Source of the DNA: Dysgonomonas sp. HDW5A
GTDB lineage: Bacteria > Bacteroidota > Bacteroidia > Bacteroidales > Dysgonomonadaceae
Length of the DNA: 64,000 nucleotides
Direction of reading: 5' to 3'
Assembly: GCF_011299555.1 (NCBI RefSeq)
Contig: NZ_CP049857.1
Span: 3,720,001 to 3,784,000 of the forward strand
The notes beneath the pieces were generated by a model. That model worked only from the letters and a program-made list of their open reading frames with translations. It ran no database searches and was not told where the DNA came from. Each line of letters opens with the position of its first letter. The first letter of the stretch is position 1. A program made the translations under genes and the position numbers. This document shows positions 19,120-29,075 of the stretch, piece after piece.

Positions 19120-20052
19120 TTACTCCTCCGAAACTTCTTTCTTTTTAGGTTGAATAGCATCGACCATTACTTGCATTTTTTTAGGCAGTGGCGATGATAA
19201 TTGTATTTTTTCTTTTGTTCTGGGATGCGTAAACTCTAACTCATCGGCATGTAAAGCTATCCGACGTAATGGGCTTATTTTCGAGCCGTATTTTTTATCA
19301 CCAACAATAGGATGACCTATAAATTGCAATTGAACTCGCAACTGATTTTTACGGGAAGTAGTAGGAGTTAGTCTGATAACCGAATATCTACTATTTGATT
19401 TGATTGTTTCGTATTCGGTAATAGCCTCCAAACCTCCATTGTCTGTTTTAGATGCAAATACTACAAAATTCTTATTCTCTGTTAACCAATGAGTAATCGT
19501 ACCCTTTGCCGGAACTAAAGGTCCTTCTATTACACCCAGATAAGAACGTTTGGGTGGATGTAATATCCATTCGTGCTGTAAGTCTTCTTGTATTTCAGGA
19601 TTTTTGGCAAAAACCATTAAACCGGATGTTTCTCTATCCAAGCGAAATAATACATAAGCTTTCTCTTTTGCATTTTTCCCTTTTACATAATCATTTATAA
19701 TATTATACGCTGTTTCTTTTAACAGTTCTTTTCCTGTTGAAACAGATAATAGCCCGGATTCTTTATCTACAACCAGAAGATCCTTATCTTCATATATAAC
19801 AGTAAGTCCTTTCAGTTTCTTTTGTTCAAGCTTATGATCTTGTTTATGTATTGAAACTGTATCTCCCGGCTTTAATTCATGATTATGTTGTGATACGACC
19901 TTGTTGTTTACCTTGATTTGTTTGTGAACCAATAGTGACTTAGTCGCATTTCTACTTTTTCTTACATTTTTTTCCACTAAGAAATTCAGTAACTCGGCAT
20001 TCTCGGTTACTTTTATTTCTGATAACAGTGTATTCTTAGGCTTTTCTTTCAT
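19120..20052 (-). CDS. RluA-family pseudouridine synthase
   Basis: The 310-residue enzyme converts specific uridines in rRNA or tRNA to pseudouridine. An S4 RNA-binding domain occupies about residues 15-75 (LVEKNVRKSRNATKSLLVHKQ). The catalytic domain follows: VIYEDKDLLVVDKESGLL, then FRLDRETSGLMVFAK with the catalytic Asp in RLDRETSG, and HPIVGDKKYG. This is the RluA/RluC/RluD group. The exact RNA target cannot be told from sequence. It sits directly ahead of the YigZ gene. Confidence 0.9.
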   Translation of the reverse strand: MKEKPKNTLLSEIKVTENAELLNFLVEKNVRKSRNATKSLLVHKQIKVNNKVVSQHNHELKPGDTVSIHKQDHKLEQKKLKGLTVIYEDKDLLVVDKESGLLSVSTGKELLKETAYNIINDYVKGKNAKEKAYVLFRLDRETSGLMVFAKNPEIQEDLQHEWILHPPKRSYLGVIEGPLVPAKGTITHWLTENKNFVVFASKTDNGGLEAITEYETIKSNSRYSVIRLTPTTSRKNQLRVQLQFIGHPIVGDKKYGSKISPLRRIALHADELEFTHPRTKEKIQLSSPLPKKMQVMVDAIQPKKKEVSEE

Positions 20053-20141
20053 ATATTTTTTATTCTGTTACAAAGGTATGATTTTTTATAGAGTTTTGTA
20101 TTTGTATACCTCTAATAGAATGAAGATTGTGCATAATTTGA

Positions 20142-20582
20142 TTATAAAAAAATACTTTTATAGTATATTAAATACCATTTTCCTTTTATCAGCTTGTATT
20201 TTAGCAATATATCAGTGTCCGAATTTTCTATATATATTCGATGAGTAACCACAGTCGATGTCTTGGTTATCTTTACTTTATATATACTTCGATCCACTTG
20301 ACTAATGGGTACTTTCATCGGAATCCAATCATTTGCTTCTATAATCTTCAGATTTCTGCCAGGTTCCGATATGTCACACTTTAGAGGAAAAGTTACCCTT
20401 GATTTTTGAAATTTGGCATCAGACATGAATTTTGAGTAAAAGCTGTCAAAATCTTCGCCTTTCTTTTTGGATATTCCTTCTGTTTTCACTTTAAGGTTTT
20501 GTTTTTCTTTTGTTGTTTTGCAACTTAAAAGAAATATACAGCATAACCCAACTATAATAAATAAGATATGATGATTTCTCAT
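20142..20582 (-). CDS. DUF4348-like lipoprotein
   Basis: Starting at the ATG at 20582 gives a 146-residue protein with a lipoprotein signal (MRNHHILFIIVGLCCIFLLSC, lipobox LLSC). An in-frame ATG 84 bases upstream would place the signal peptide internally and overlaps the leu terminator, so I reject it. The mature part begins with a Lys-rich linker and then a compact domain (DFDSFYSKFMSDAKFQKSRVTFPL) that resembles DUF4348, a Bacteroidales domain of unknown function related to NTF2-like folds. It lies just after the leu operon terminator and is probably transcribed alone. Confidence 0.62.
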   Translation of the reverse strand: MRNHHILFIIVGLCCIFLLSCKTTKEKQNLKVKTEGISKKKGEDFDSFYSKFMSDAKFQKSRVTFPLKCDISEPGRNLKIIEANDWIPMKVPISQVDRSIYKVKITKTSTVVTHRIYIENSDTDILLKYKLIKGKWYLIYYKSIFL

Positions 20583-20639
20583 ATAAAAAATATATTTGTT
20601 TGACCAGAATTTGGCATTTGAGCCAAAATATAGAAATAA

Positions 20640-20670
20640 AAAAGTGAGTGACAAAAAATCACTCACTTTT
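20640..20670 (-). terminator. Terminator of the leu operon
   Basis: A perfect 12-bp stem (20640-20651 with 20659-20670) lies 28 bases beyond the leuB stop. On the minus strand it is followed by a TTTTTTATTT tract. Confidence 0.85.
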
Positions 20671-20698
20671 TAAGTTTTATTCCTTTTTATTTAAAGGG

Positions 20699-21766
20699 CT
20701 ATCTTTTTACAAAATCAACAATCCAATCTCCAACTTCAGATGTCGTATAGGATTTTCCGTTAGAAGCAATATCTTCCGTTACAATGCCTTCTTCTAAAGA
20801 CGCATTTACTGCATCACGAATGATTTTTCCTTCTTTTTGTAAATCAAAAGCATACTCGAACATCATCGCTGCCGATAATATGGTAGCCACAGGATTCGCA
20901 ATATTCTTGCCTGCTGCCTGAGGATAAGACCCGTGAATAGGTTCAAATACCGATGTGTGTATACCAATGGATGCCGATGGCAACATACCTAATGAACCTG
21001 TAATAACAGAAGATTCGTCAGTAAGAATATCACCGAATAAGTTTTCTGTAACTAATACATCAAAACGTTTTGGCCATTGAATAATCTGCATAGCAGCATT
21101 ATCAACAAACATATATTCTGTTTCAACATCAGGATACTGTTTCTCGATTTCTTGAGCTACTTCTCTCCATAAACGAGAAGTACAAAGCACATTTGCTTTA
21201 TCTACAACTGTCACTTTTTTGCGACGTTGGCGTGCATATTTGTAAGATAGATGAAGTATGCGTTCTACTTCTTCACGAGTATACACACAAGTGTCATACG
21301 CAGTATTTCCATCCTCGCTTCTTCCTTGAGGACGTCCAAAATAAAGACCTCCTGTTAGTTCACGTATGCACATAAAATCAGCACCGTCAACTAGTTCTGC
21401 ACGAAGAGGCGATTTGTGTATTAACGATGGGAATGTATTGATAGGACGAAGATTTGCATATAATCCCAGATCTTTGCGCATTTTCAATAAACCTTGCTCG
21501 GGTCTAACTTTTGCCGATGGGTTGTTATCATATTTAGGATCTCCGATAGCACCAAATAAAACAGCATCAGATTCCATACAAAGTTCGTGTGTAGCATCAG
21601 GGTAGGGGCTTCCCACTTCATCAATGGCACATGCTCCTACAATACCATATTCATATGATAATTCGTGACCGAATTTCTCGCAAACAGCTTCAGTAACTCT
21701 TAAAGCTTGTCCAATAATCTCAGGACCAATACCATCTCCGGGTAGTACCGCAATATTTAATTTCAT
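20699..21766 (-). CDS. leuB: 3-isopropylmalate dehydrogenase
   Basis: The 355-residue enzyme oxidatively decarboxylates 3-isopropylmalate in leucine synthesis; it can often also act on the citramalate-derived 3-methylmalate for isoleucine. The N-terminal [10 protein letters not shown], the substrate block [11 protein letters not shown] (usual for IPMDH), [22 protein letters not shown], and the NAD-binding [17 protein letters not shown] motif are all present. It is the last gene of the minus-strand leu operon, ahead of a strong terminator. Confidence 0.95.
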   Translation of the reverse strand: MKLNIAVLPGDGIGPEIIGQALRVTEAVCEKFGHELSYEYGIVGACAIDEVGSPYPDATHELCMESDAVLFGAIGDPKYDNNPSAKVRPEQGLLKMRKDLGLYANLRPINTFPSLIHKSPLRAELVDGADFMCIRELTGGLYFGRPQGRSEDGNTAYDTCVYTREEVERILHLSYKYARQRRKKVTVVDKANVLCTSRLWREVAQEIEKQYPDVETEYMFVDNAAMQIIQWPKRFDVLVTENLFGDILTDESSVITGSLGMLPSASIGIHTSVFEPIHGSYPQAAGKNIANPVATILSAAMMFEYAFDLQKEGKIIRDAVNASLEEGIVTEDIASNGKSYTTSEVGDWIVDFVKR

Positions 21767-21833
21767 ATCCTAATTGTTTTTTGAAATATGTGTTTTATAT
21801 GTTTTTATTTTCTTCTACGTATCTGTAATAAGA

Positions 21834-21848
21834 AAGGTCTGTGACCTT
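21834..21848. repeat. GGTC-N3-GACC palindrome, copy at the synthase stop codon
   Basis: AAGGTC-TGT-GACCTT is a perfect inverted repeat whose edge overlaps the stop codon of the upstream minus-strand synthase gene. Similar copies lie at 24071-24083, 37438-37452 and 57446-57461. Confidence 0.55.
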
Positions 21849-23358
21849 ACATATCTTCAATAATATTCAACATCTTTTCTGTAGCTTTTACAGCTGCTTC
21901 CGTTTGATCAGCATCTAATCCTCTTGTCTTAAACACTTTATCATTGAATTTCCATGAGATAACAGTTTGCACCAAAGCATCTGTGCGTCCTCCCGGAGGA
22001 ATAATTACTGAGTAGTTTACCAGATCGGGTTTAGGCTTATCTAATTTTGTGTAAATTTTCCACAATGCTTTCGAGAATGCATGATATTGTCCGTCACCCG
22101 GTGCCGTTTCTTCGTATTCTTTTCCATTTATCTCGATGCGAACAGAAGCCGAAGGACGTACTCCTTTTGACAATATAAAGGCAAAAGCTATTATTTTTAC
22201 TTGTTTGTCTTTTTCGCTGTTTCTCAGAACATCAGAGATTATATAAGGTAGGTCTTCCTGGGTGATGACTTCTTTCTTGTCACCCAATTCTATGACCCGA
22301 TTGGTAACCTTTGCCATTTCGGTTTCATCCAGCTCTATGCCTAAAGCTTCGATATTTTTTCGAATATTGGCTTTACCAGACAATTTGCCTAAGGCATATT
22401 CTCTCACCCTGCCAAATCGTTCGGGGTATAAATCGTTATAATACAAATTGTTTTTATTATCTCCATCTGCGTGAATTCCGGCACATTGAGTAAAAACATT
22501 CTCTCCTACAATAGGCTGATTCGCAGATATTGTTAAGCCAGAATAGGTTTCAACAACACGGCTTACACGATTTAATTTTTCTTCCTTGATTGTGGTTTCA
22601 ACATTCAAATGATCATGCAAAACAGCAATAACACTCGATAAGCTTGCATTTCCGGCACGCTCACCTAAACCATTCATCGTAACATGTACACCTTGTACTC
22701 CAACTTCCACAGCTACCATAACATTGGCAACTGCTAAATCATAATCATTGTGTGCATGAAAATCAAAATGTAGTTTCGGATATCGTTTAGTCATTCTGCG
22801 ACATGCCCTCCAAGTGGTATGTGGATTGAGTATACCCAAAGTATCAGGAAGCATAAAACGTTTGATTGGCATATCTTTTAGGTTATCAACCATAAAGTAT
22901 ACGTAATCTTCCGAATTAAGAATACCATTAGACCAATCTTCAAGGTAAATATTCACATTCAACCCCATCTCTTGTGCCAAATATACTTCGGCTTTTATAT
23001 CATCAAGATGTTCTTGGGGTGTTTTGCGTAGTTGCTCAGTTACATGCTTGTAAGAACCTTTAGTTAAAAGGTTTACTGTATTACATCCAACATCTTTAAT
23101 CCATTGTAGAGAAGCCCCTTTATCGATAAAACCTAAAATTTCGATCTGATCGATATATCCGGCACCTCTAGCCCAATCCGTAATTTTTTTTACTGTTTTA
23201 AATTCACCATCCGATACACGGGCTGATGCAATTTCGATGCGGTTGACTCCCAGATCAACCAACAACAGGTGGGCAATACTTAATTTCTCTTGCGAGGAAA
23301 ACGAAACTCCTGAAGTTTGTTCACCGTCACGCAAGGTGGTATCCATTATTTCTAACAT
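21847..23358 (-). CDS. cimA: Alpha-isopropylmalate/citramalate synthase family (CimA-like)
   Basis: The 503-residue protein is a DRE-TIM metallolyase. It starts [17 protein letters not shown] (the DTTLRDGEQ catalytic motif) and has the HxH metal ligands in FDFHAHNDYDLAVAN and the GLGERAGN loop, followed by a C-terminal regulatory domain (LKGVRPSASVRIEINGKEYEE region). It is a clear paralogue of leuA in the same operon, but the two are divergent. A citramalate synthase making the isoleucine precursor from pyruvate and acetyl-CoA, with LeuCD and LeuB doing the next steps, would explain its place. A second 2-isopropylmalate synthase is the alternative; substrate specificity is inferred from context. 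Confidence 0.72.
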   Translation of the reverse strand: MLEIMDTTLRDGEQTSGVSFSSQEKLSIAHLLLVDLGVNRIEIASARVSDGEFKTVKKITDWARGAGYIDQIEILGFIDKGASLQWIKDVGCNTVNLLTKGSYKHVTEQLRKTPQEHLDDIKAEVYLAQEMGLNVNIYLEDWSNGILNSEDYVYFMVDNLKDMPIKRFMLPDTLGILNPHTTWRACRRMTKRYPKLHFDFHAHNDYDLAVANVMVAVEVGVQGVHVTMNGLGERAGNASLSSVIAVLHDHLNVETTIKEEKLNRVSRVVETYSGLTISANQPIVGENVFTQCAGIHADGDNKNNLYYNDLYPERFGRVREYALGKLSGKANIRKNIEALGIELDETEMAKVTNRVIELGDKKEVITQEDLPYIISDVLRNSEKDKQVKIIAFAFILSKGVRPSASVRIEINGKEYEETAPGDGQYHAFSKALWKIYTKLDKPKPDLVNYSVIIPPGGRTDALVQTVISWKFNDKVFKTRGLDADQTEAAVKATEKMLNIIEDM

Positions 23359-23438
23359 AGGCGTAAGTTAAGTATTCTGCAAAAAAGAATCAATGTGCCT
23401 ATTCAATTTAAAACAGGCACATATCAAATTAATCTGAT

Positions 23439-24029
23439 TTATAATATCTGATCTTTTTCGTATTCTTCTATAAGGGCTTTTTTTGATAGTAGATAATCAA
23501 TATCATCTAAGCCTTTAAGTAAACACTCTTTTTTATAAGGGTTTATTTCAAAAGATTCTGATTTTCCTGTAGCATTATTGGTTATCGTCTGTTTTTCCAG
23601 ATTGATTGTTAGAGTTGCTTTAGGATCTTTATTTACACTGTCAAATATTTCAGCTAAAAATTCAGAGCTAACAATAACAGGCAATAGACCGTTATTCAAT
23701 GAATTATTTTTAAAAATATCAGCAAAAAAACTAGATACTACAGCTTTAAATCCATATCCCACGATAGCCCATGCAGCATGCTCACGACTAGAGCCGCTAC
23801 CGAAGTTTTTTCCTGCTACCAAAATTTCACCACTGTATGTTAGGTTATTCAATACAAAGTCAGCTTTAGGTTTTCCTTCTTTGTCATAACGCCAGTCAGC
23901 AAATAAATTGTCTCCAAAGCCTTCTTTTGTTGTAGCTTTTAAGAAACGGGCAGGTATAATTTGATCTGTGTCCACATTCTCAATGGGTAGTGGAACATAT
24001 GTTGATGTTAATGTTTGAAACTTTTCCAT
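23439..24029 (-). CDS. leuD: 3-isopropylmalate dehydratase small subunit
   Basis: The 196-residue subunit pairs with LeuC to isomerise 2- to 3-isopropylmalate. The N-terminal [20 protein letters not shown] and the [16 protein letters not shown] swivel-domain motif are diagnostic for LeuD. It lies 53 bases after leuC on the minus strand, with a short palindrome in the gap. Confidence 0.95.
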   Translation of the reverse strand: MEKFQTLTSTYVPLPIENVDTDQIIPARFLKATTKEGFGDNLFADWRYDKEGKPKADFVLNNLTYSGEILVAGKNFGSGSSREHAAWAIVGYGFKAVVSSFFADIFKNNSLNNGLLPVIVSSEFLAEIFDSVNKDPKATLTINLEKQTITNNATGKSESFEINPYKKECLLKGLDDIDYLLSKKALIEEYEKDQIL

Positions 24030-24070
24030 TTTATATTTTACTTTTATTAGAAAATTAAGTAATGTAAAAT

Positions 24071-24083
24071 AGGTCTTCGACCT
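24071..24083. repeat. GGTC-N3-GACC palindrome, copy at the leuC stop codon
   Basis: AGGTC-TTC-GACCT is a perfect inverted repeat adjoining the leuC stop codon. On the minus strand it is followed after 8 bases by TTACTTAATT, a box also seen near the copy at 57446 and after purH. Confidence 0.5.
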
Positions 24084-25474
24084 TAAAACGTTCTTGGGTC
24101 TGTTATCTTCCCTGTAATTGCTGCTGCTGCCGCAACTAATGGACCAGCCAAAATAGTACGTGCTCCGGGACCTTGGCGACCTTCGAAGTTACGGTTTGAT
24201 GTTGAAATTGCATATTTGCCTGCGGGAACTTTATCATCGTTCATGGCCAGACAAGCCGAGCATCCGGGTTGACGCAAAGCAAAACCTGCTTCAATAAGAA
24301 TGTCGTATAAACCTTCTTCACGTATTTGTTGTTCAACCATCCAACTTCCGGGAACAAGCCAAGCTATAACATTTTCGGCTTTTTTCTTTCCTTTAATAAA
24401 ATTAGTAAATGCACGGAAATCTTCGATACGACCATTCGTACAGCTACCTAAAAATACGTAGTCAATTGGTTTCCCTTCCAATTTCTCTCCCGGTTTGAAA
24501 CCCATATAATCCATTGATTTCTGGAACGAGATACGACCTGCTTCGTCTATTTCATCTAATGTAGGAATAGTGTCATTTACAGCCATCCCCATACCCGGAT
24601 TGGTTCCGTAGGTAATCATTGGTTGAATATCAGCCGCATCGTATACTAATTCTTTATCGAATTTTGCACCTTCATCTGTTTTCAATGTTTTCCAATACGC
24701 TAAAGCTTTATCCCAAGCTTCTCCTTTAGGTGCAAATTCACGACCTTTTACATAAGCAAAGGTAGTCTCGTCCGGAGCAATTAATCCTCCACGAGCACCC
24801 ATTTCGATACTTAAGTTACAAAGGGTCATTCTTTCTTCCATCGACATATTGCGAATAGCTTCTCCTGCATACTCAACAAAATAGCCGGTAGCTCCACCTG
24901 TAGTAAGTTTAGCAATCATATAAAGAGCTAAGTCTTTAGCTGTAACGTCTTTATTTAATTTGCCATTAAAGGTGATACGCATCGTTTTAGGACGACTTTG
25001 TAATATACACTGAGTGGCAAGTACCATTTCAACTTCGGAAGTGCCGATACCAAAAGCAATTGAACCAAAAGCTCCGTGTGTAGAAGTATGACTGTCTCCA
25101 CAAACGATAGTCATCCCCGGTTGAGTATAACCGTTTTCCGGCCCGATGATATGAACAACACCATTCTTTTTATTTCCCAAAGCATATAATGTCAATCCAA
25201 ATTCAGCAGCGTTTTTAGACAACGTATCCAGCTGATTTCTTGAAATCGGATCTTTAACCGGTTGGTCTTGATTAATTGTTGGGGTATTGTGGTCTGCTGT
25301 TAAAGTTGTTTTGTCAGGACGGAGCACTGTAAGTCCTCTGGTTCTTAATCCATTAAAAGCTTGCGGGCTTGTTACCTCATGGCAGAAATGTCTGTCAATA
25401 TACAATTGAGTGGGGCCGTCTTCTACGGTTGATACTGTGTGGGCATCCCAAATTTTGTCGAATAATGTTTTCAT
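24083..25474 (-). CDS. leuC: 3-isopropylmalate dehydratase large subunit
   Basis: The 463-residue aconitase-family subunit carries the catalytic 4Fe-4S cluster. The three cluster cysteines are in GSCTNGR and [10 protein letters not shown], and the N-terminal DKIWDAHTV and [21 protein letters not shown] blocks match LeuC. Length is typical. Its start overlaps the stop of the membrane acyltransferase gene by 4 bases, so that gene is part of the operon. Confidence 0.96.
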   Translation of the reverse strand: MKTLFDKIWDAHTVSTVEDGPTQLYIDRHFCHEVTSPQAFNGLRTRGLTVLRPDKTTLTADHNTPTINQDQPVKDPISRNQLDTLSKNAAEFGLTLYALGNKKNGVVHIIGPENGYTQPGMTIVCGDSHTSTHGAFGSIAFGIGTSEVEMVLATQCILQSRPKTMRITFNGKLNKDVTAKDLALYMIAKLTTGGATGYFVEYAGEAIRNMSMEERMTLCNLSIEMGARGGLIAPDETTFAYVKGREFAPKGEAWDKALAYWKTLKTDEGAKFDKELVYDAADIQPMITYGTNPGMGMAVNDTIPTLDEIDEAGRISFQKSMDYMGFKPGEKLEGKPIDYVFLGSCTNGRIEDFRAFTNFIKGKKKAENVIAWLVPGSWMVEQQIREEGLYDILIEAGFALRQPGCSACLAMNDDKVPAGKYAISTSNRNFEGRQGPGARTILAGPLVAAAAAITGKITDPRTF

Positions 25475-26556
25475 GCTGAAATATTATTTGTTGATCTTTT
25501 TTTGATTAGTTTTTTTCCTAGATTTTGTCCGGGAACTTCTATAAATTTATATGAGAAATAAGAAATTGTATAAGTTAAAACGGAAACTAAAATATATAAA
25601 AGGATATAGTTTATTATGGACGTAAATAAATTGGTAACAGGTATAATACGTCCTATTCCAAAGCTATTCATCATTATAATAAGAAAGAAATGCACAATAT
25701 ACATACTAAAACTCACTTGACCGACTTTAGACAACCATTTATTACAAAGTATTTTGTATGGTTTCTTTTGCAATACGAAAATAGCGATACAAAATATGAT
25801 TGTGTAAAATAAATAATAGGGTACTCCCATATAAGTAAATAGAAACAATGCTATTATGAGTAGTAACCATGTCTTGTTATTTATCTTAGTATAACTCTCT
25901 TTAGTTAACCAATAAGCAAATATTCCGATAAAGAATACAGGTAATTGGTAATAGAAGCTTATCTGATGAAAATCTAATTGGAAAAATACAAACCTATCCT
26001 TAACAATATACATAAACAGTGTTGCAACTATCAGACTGGTAAACAGGGCAACCGCTGACATATTTATATTCTTGATCCGTGATGCGATAAATGGAAATAT
26101 AATGTAAAATAAAAACTCTACCGAAATAGACCATCCTCCGGGTACTATAGTTTTGATCCAATAAGGATTAAGTGTATTTAAGAATAAGAAATTACTTATG
26201 TACCACGGTGTTGTTAAAGTATCCCAGTTTTGTGCATCTAAGTGAATGTAATATGCTGTTATAACTAATATAGCCAAATAATACATGGGAGCTATTCTGA
26301 AAAAACGCCTGATATAAAAATTTGATGTTCCGTTCTTTTCACCAGCTCTTCTCTCAAAAGAAAACATTAGAGTAAAAGAACTGATTATGAAAAATAATTG
26401 AACGCCAATTCTCCCATTATATAGAATCCCAAATAGTAAATCAGGAAAATATTCGGTTGTTGAAATCTTGAAGAAATTACCAACATGTACCATTAAAACC
26501 ATTAATACGGCAATTCCTCGTAAACTATCTATGTATTCGTATTTTTTAGTTTCCAC
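25471..26556 (-). CDS. Acyltransferase-3 family membrane protein
   Basis: The 361-residue protein has about ten membrane helices and begins [20 protein letters not shown], the RGIA/H signature of acyltransferase family 3 (OafA, OatA, NodX). The [13 protein letters not shown] and [16 protein letters not shown] blocks are also family motifs. Such enzymes O-acetylate sugars of lipopolysaccharide, peptidoglycan or exopolysaccharide. It is unexpected between leuA (15-base gap) and leuC (4-base overlap) and should be under leucine attenuation. A role in leucine synthesis is not suggested by the family; it may be a late insertion that preserved operon structure. Confidence 0.85.
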   Translation of the reverse strand: METKKYEYIDSLRGIAVLMVLMVHVGNFFKISTTEYFPDLLFGILYNGRIGVQLFFIISSFTLMFSFERRAGEKNGTSNFYIRRFFRIAPMYYLAILVITAYYIHLDAQNWDTLTTPWYISNFLFLNTLNPYWIKTIVPGGWSISVEFLFYIIFPFIASRIKNINMSAVALFTSLIVATLFMYIVKDRFVFFQLDFHQISFYYQLPVFFIGIFAYWLTKESYTKINNKTWLLLIIALFLFTYMGVPYYLFYTIIFCIAIFVLQKKPYKILCNKWLSKVGQVSFSMYIVHFFLIIMMNSFGIGRIIPVTNLFTSIINYILLYILVSVLTYTISYFSYKFIEVPGQNLGKKLIKKRSTNNISA

Positions 26557-26571
26557 TAATTAGCGATTGGT

Positions 26572-28062
26572 TTATTTTACAAATTTATTAATTGCATTGA
26601 TAAATGCTTCAACAGATGCTGCTACAATATCGGTATTTGCTGAAAAACCATAATAATTTAGTCCTTCGTGCTCTACTTGCATATGTACCTTACCTACATC
26701 ATCGCTTCCTTTATTGATAGCCTGAATTAAAAATTCCTGTATAATAGTTTCGCGACGAATTATCTGTTTTACCGCTTTAATTGCTGCATCAACAGGTCCA
26801 TTACCTGAAGCTGATGCCTCGAATTTTTCACCGGCAATATCAATGCCAACGTTAGCAATACAGCGAACTCCGATACCTGATGTTACTTGCAGATAGTCTA
26901 ACTTAATGCGATGCATTTTATCAGTTTCTTTTCCGGCAAGAATCAGAATATCTTCATCCGTAATATCTTTCTTTCGGTCTGCAAGTTCTAAAAAACGCTG
27001 ATATATTTCGGCTAATTCACTATCATTAACTTCAATTCCTAAAATACTCAATCTATTCTTTAAAGCTGCACGTCCGCTACGGGCAGTAAGTACAATCGCA
27101 TTATCATCTATACCGACATCTTTGGGGTCGATAATTTCATAAGTCGACATATTTTTAAGTACTCCATCCTGATGTATTCCCGATGAATGTGCAAATGCAT
27201 TTCTACCTACAATAGCTTTATTGGGCTGCACAGGCATATTCATTAAACTGGATATCATACGACTCATAGGATATATCTTTTGAGTATTGATATTCATTTC
27301 GATATCCAATTCCTTATGACTCTTTATTGCCATAACAACTTCTTCTAAAGAGGTGTTTCCTGCACGTTCGCCAATTCCATTAATCGTAACTTCAACCTGA
27401 CGTGCACCATTCAATACTCCCATAATAGAATTGGCTGTTGCCATTCCTAGATCTTGGTGACAATGTGTCGAAAGGATGGCATTTTTCATGTCTACATGAT
27501 CGATCAGGTATTTAATTTTCGCACCATATTCTGTTGGTAAACAATAGCCTGTTGTATCAGGAATATTTACTACAGTGGCTCCTGCATTGATAACAGCTTG
27601 TACCACTCTTGCCAAATAAGCATTATCGGTTCTGCCTGCATCTTCTGCATAAAATTCAACATCTTCTACAAAGCGTTTTGCATATTTTACGGCAGCAATG
27701 GCACGTTCTACAATTTCGTCCTGTGTAGAGTTAAACTTATGTTTTATATGGAAATCAGAAGTTCCGATTCCTGTATGTATACGTTTTTTCTTGGCATACT
27801 TGAGAGCTTCGGCAGCAACTTCTATATCTTTTTCAACGGCACGTGTGAGTGCACAGATAGTAGGCCATGTAACGGCTTTAGAAATTTCCACTACTGAATT
27901 GAAGTCTCCGGGACTTGATACGGGAAAACCAGCTTCTATAACATCAACACCGAGAGCTTCGAGAGATTTGGCTACTTCTATTTTTTCAATAGTATTCAAC
28001 TGGCAACCGGGAACCTGCTCTCCATCTCTTAATGTCGTGTCAAAAATAAATAATTTGTCCAT
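26572..28062 (-). CDS. leuA: 2-isopropylmalate synthase
   Basis: The 496-residue enzyme condenses 2-oxoisovalerate with acetyl-CoA, the committed leucine step. The [15 protein letters not shown] motif, the metal-binding [11 protein letters not shown] (HxH) and [14 protein letters not shown] are in the TIM barrel, and the C-terminal LeuA dimer/allosteric domain ([12 protein letters not shown]) is complete, consistent with leucine feedback inhibition. It is the first structural gene behind an attenuator with its own leader peptide, about 118 bases from the leader stop. Confidence 0.95.
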   Translation of the reverse strand: MDKLFIFDTTLRDGEQVPGCQLNTIEKIEVAKSLEALGVDVIEAGFPVSSPGDFNSVVEISKAVTWPTICALTRAVEKDIEVAAEALKYAKKKRIHTGIGTSDFHIKHKFNSTQDEIVERAIAAVKYAKRFVEDVEFYAEDAGRTDNAYLARVVQAVINAGATVVNIPDTTGYCLPTEYGAKIKYLIDHVDMKNAILSTHCHQDLGMATANSIMGVLNGARQVEVTINGIGERAGNTSLEEVVMAIKSHKELDIEMNINTQKIYPMSRMISSLMNMPVQPNKAIVGRNAFAHSSGIHQDGVLKNMSTYEIIDPKDVGIDDNAIVLTARSGRAALKNRLSILGIEVNDSELAEIYQRFLELADRKKDITDEDILILAGKETDKMHRIKLDYLQVTSGIGVRCIANVGIDIAGEKFEASASGNGPVDAAIKAVKQIIRRETIIQEFLIQAINKGSDDVGKVHMQVEHEGLNYYGFSANTDIVAASVEAFINAINKFVK

Positions 28063-28119
28063 ATATAATTTGTCTAAAGTATGTTTCTATTGTTAGCAAA
28101 CCGCTGATCTATTTAATAA

Positions 28120-28152
28120 AATAGCCCTTCTCTTAGAGTGAGAAAGGCTATT
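28120..28152 (-). terminator. leu attenuator terminator
   Basis: On the minus strand a 13-bp stem (28140-28152 with 28120-28132, one G-U pair) encloses a 7-base loop and is followed by TTTTATT. It lies between the leader peptide and leuA. Confidence 0.85.
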
Positions 28153-28204
28153 GCTATATCTGTTTTAATTATTCAACTACTACGCAACACTACTCACTCT
28201 AAGA
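28131..28204 (-). promoter_or_regulatory. leu antiterminator pairing (28193-28204 with 28131-28142)
   Basis: Twelve bases in the last third of the leader-peptide frame are the exact reverse complement of twelve bases covering the terminator loop and its flanks. Pairing would break the terminator. The position near the end of the leader frame means a ribosome finishing translation masks it, while one stalled at the Ile/Leu codons upstream exposes it. Confidence 0.78.
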
Positions 28205-28254
28205 TTTTCCCAGAGCAGAATGATAGAGCTAAGAATGTTCGTGAATAATTTCAT
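28180..28254 (-). CDS. leuL: Branched-chain amino acid leader peptide of the leu operon
   Basis: A 24-codon frame reads from the ATG at 28254 to TAG at 28182-28180. Codons 7-8 are Ile-Leu, 11-14 are Ile-Ile-Leu-Leu and 18 is Leu, so regulatory codons for the operon's end products are concentrated in the middle. It lies 29 bases after a near-perfect promoter. The end of the frame carries the 12-base strand that pairs with the terminator. The arrangement is that of a translation-controlled attenuator; the mixture of Ile and Leu codons fits an operon that also holds a probable citramalate synthase. The peptide itself should have no other function. Confidence 0.85.
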   Translation of the reverse strand: MKLFTNILSSIILLWENLRVSSVA

Positions 28255-28282
28255 TTCGATTTGAATTTTTATTTAGTAAGAG

Positions 28283-28313
28283 CAAAAATATAACATATTT
28301 CTTTAATTGCAAA
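28283..28313 (-). promoter_or_regulatory. leu operon promoter (Bacteroidetes -33/-7 type)
   Basis: On the minus strand, TTTG (28313-28310) and TATTTTTG (28290-28283) are separated by 19 bases, matching the Bacteroidetes consensus exactly. Confidence 0.82.
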
Positions 28314-28433
28314 TAAAAAGACATATTATTTGCAATAATTGATGTTTTATTAGGTGGAGAGGAACAAAAACAGATAGAAAATATTTTTATTATCTTCGTT
28401 GTGATAAGACAGGGATCAATACTCAACAGAATT

Positions 28434-29012
28434 ATGAAAGATATAGAATATCACCCTTTACCTTTTTTCTTGCCCGCTGATACTCAGTTAATCATGTTGG
28501 GAAGCTTTCCGCCTAAACAAGAACGCTGGTCGATGAACTTCTTCTATCCCAATTTCCAGAATGACATGTGGAGAATATTCGGATTGATTTTTTTTCAGAA
28601 TAAAGATCATTTTTTACTTGCTGACAGAAAAGCTTTTAATGAAGAAAGTATAAGAGAGTTTCTCTCCTATAAAAAAATAGGCATAGGAGATACAGCAAGA
28701 GCAGTAATAAGACACAAAGATAATGCATCGGATAATTTTCTGGAAGTAGTAGAAGTAACCGATTTAGGTGCTATTCTGCATCAAGTATCAACATGCAGGG
28801 CTATTGTTACGACCGGACAAAAAGCTACCGATACATTAATCTCTTTTGTTCAGACTACCGAACCTAAAATCGGAGACTTTTCATCTTTCGAATTTCAAGG
28901 AAGACCAATGCGTTTATATCGTATGCCGTCATCATCAAGAGCCTATCCAAAATCGTTAGCAGGAAAAGCCGAAATATACCAAAGTATGTTTGAGCAGTTG
29001 GGAATGCTTTGA
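28434..29012 (+). CDS. Uracil-DNA glycosylase superfamily protein
   Basis: The 192-residue protein (start at the ATG at 28434; an upstream GTG in frame adds a non-conserved tail inside the leu promoter zone) has motif I LGSFPPKQERWSMNFFYPNFQNDMWRIFG and motif II MPSSSRAYPKS. This is close to the hypoxanthine/uracil glycosylase branch (family 6 or Mug-like) rather than family 1 UDG. It would excise deaminated bases in base-excision repair. It is transcribed divergently from the leu operon and is followed by a redox repair gene. The exact lesion is not certain. Confidence 0.8.
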   Translation: MKDIEYHPLPFFLPADTQLIMLGSFPPKQERWSMNFFYPNFQNDMWRIFGLIFFQNKDHFLLADRKAFNEESIREFLSYKKIGIGDTARAVIRHKDNASDNFLEVVEVTDLGAILHQVSTCRAIVTTGQKATDTLISFVQTTEPKIGDFSSFEFQGRPMRLYRMPSSSRAYPKSLAGKAEIYQSMFEQLGML

Positions 29013-29075
29013 TTTTCTTATTTAAAATAGACTTTGAGACTTTAGTAATTTTATAAAAAGCAATATCTTTATAGC

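Noticed and set aside
27698-28096. 132-codon plus-strand frame opposite leuA
   Set aside because: Antisense to the conserved leuA N-terminus; no independent promoter or domain.
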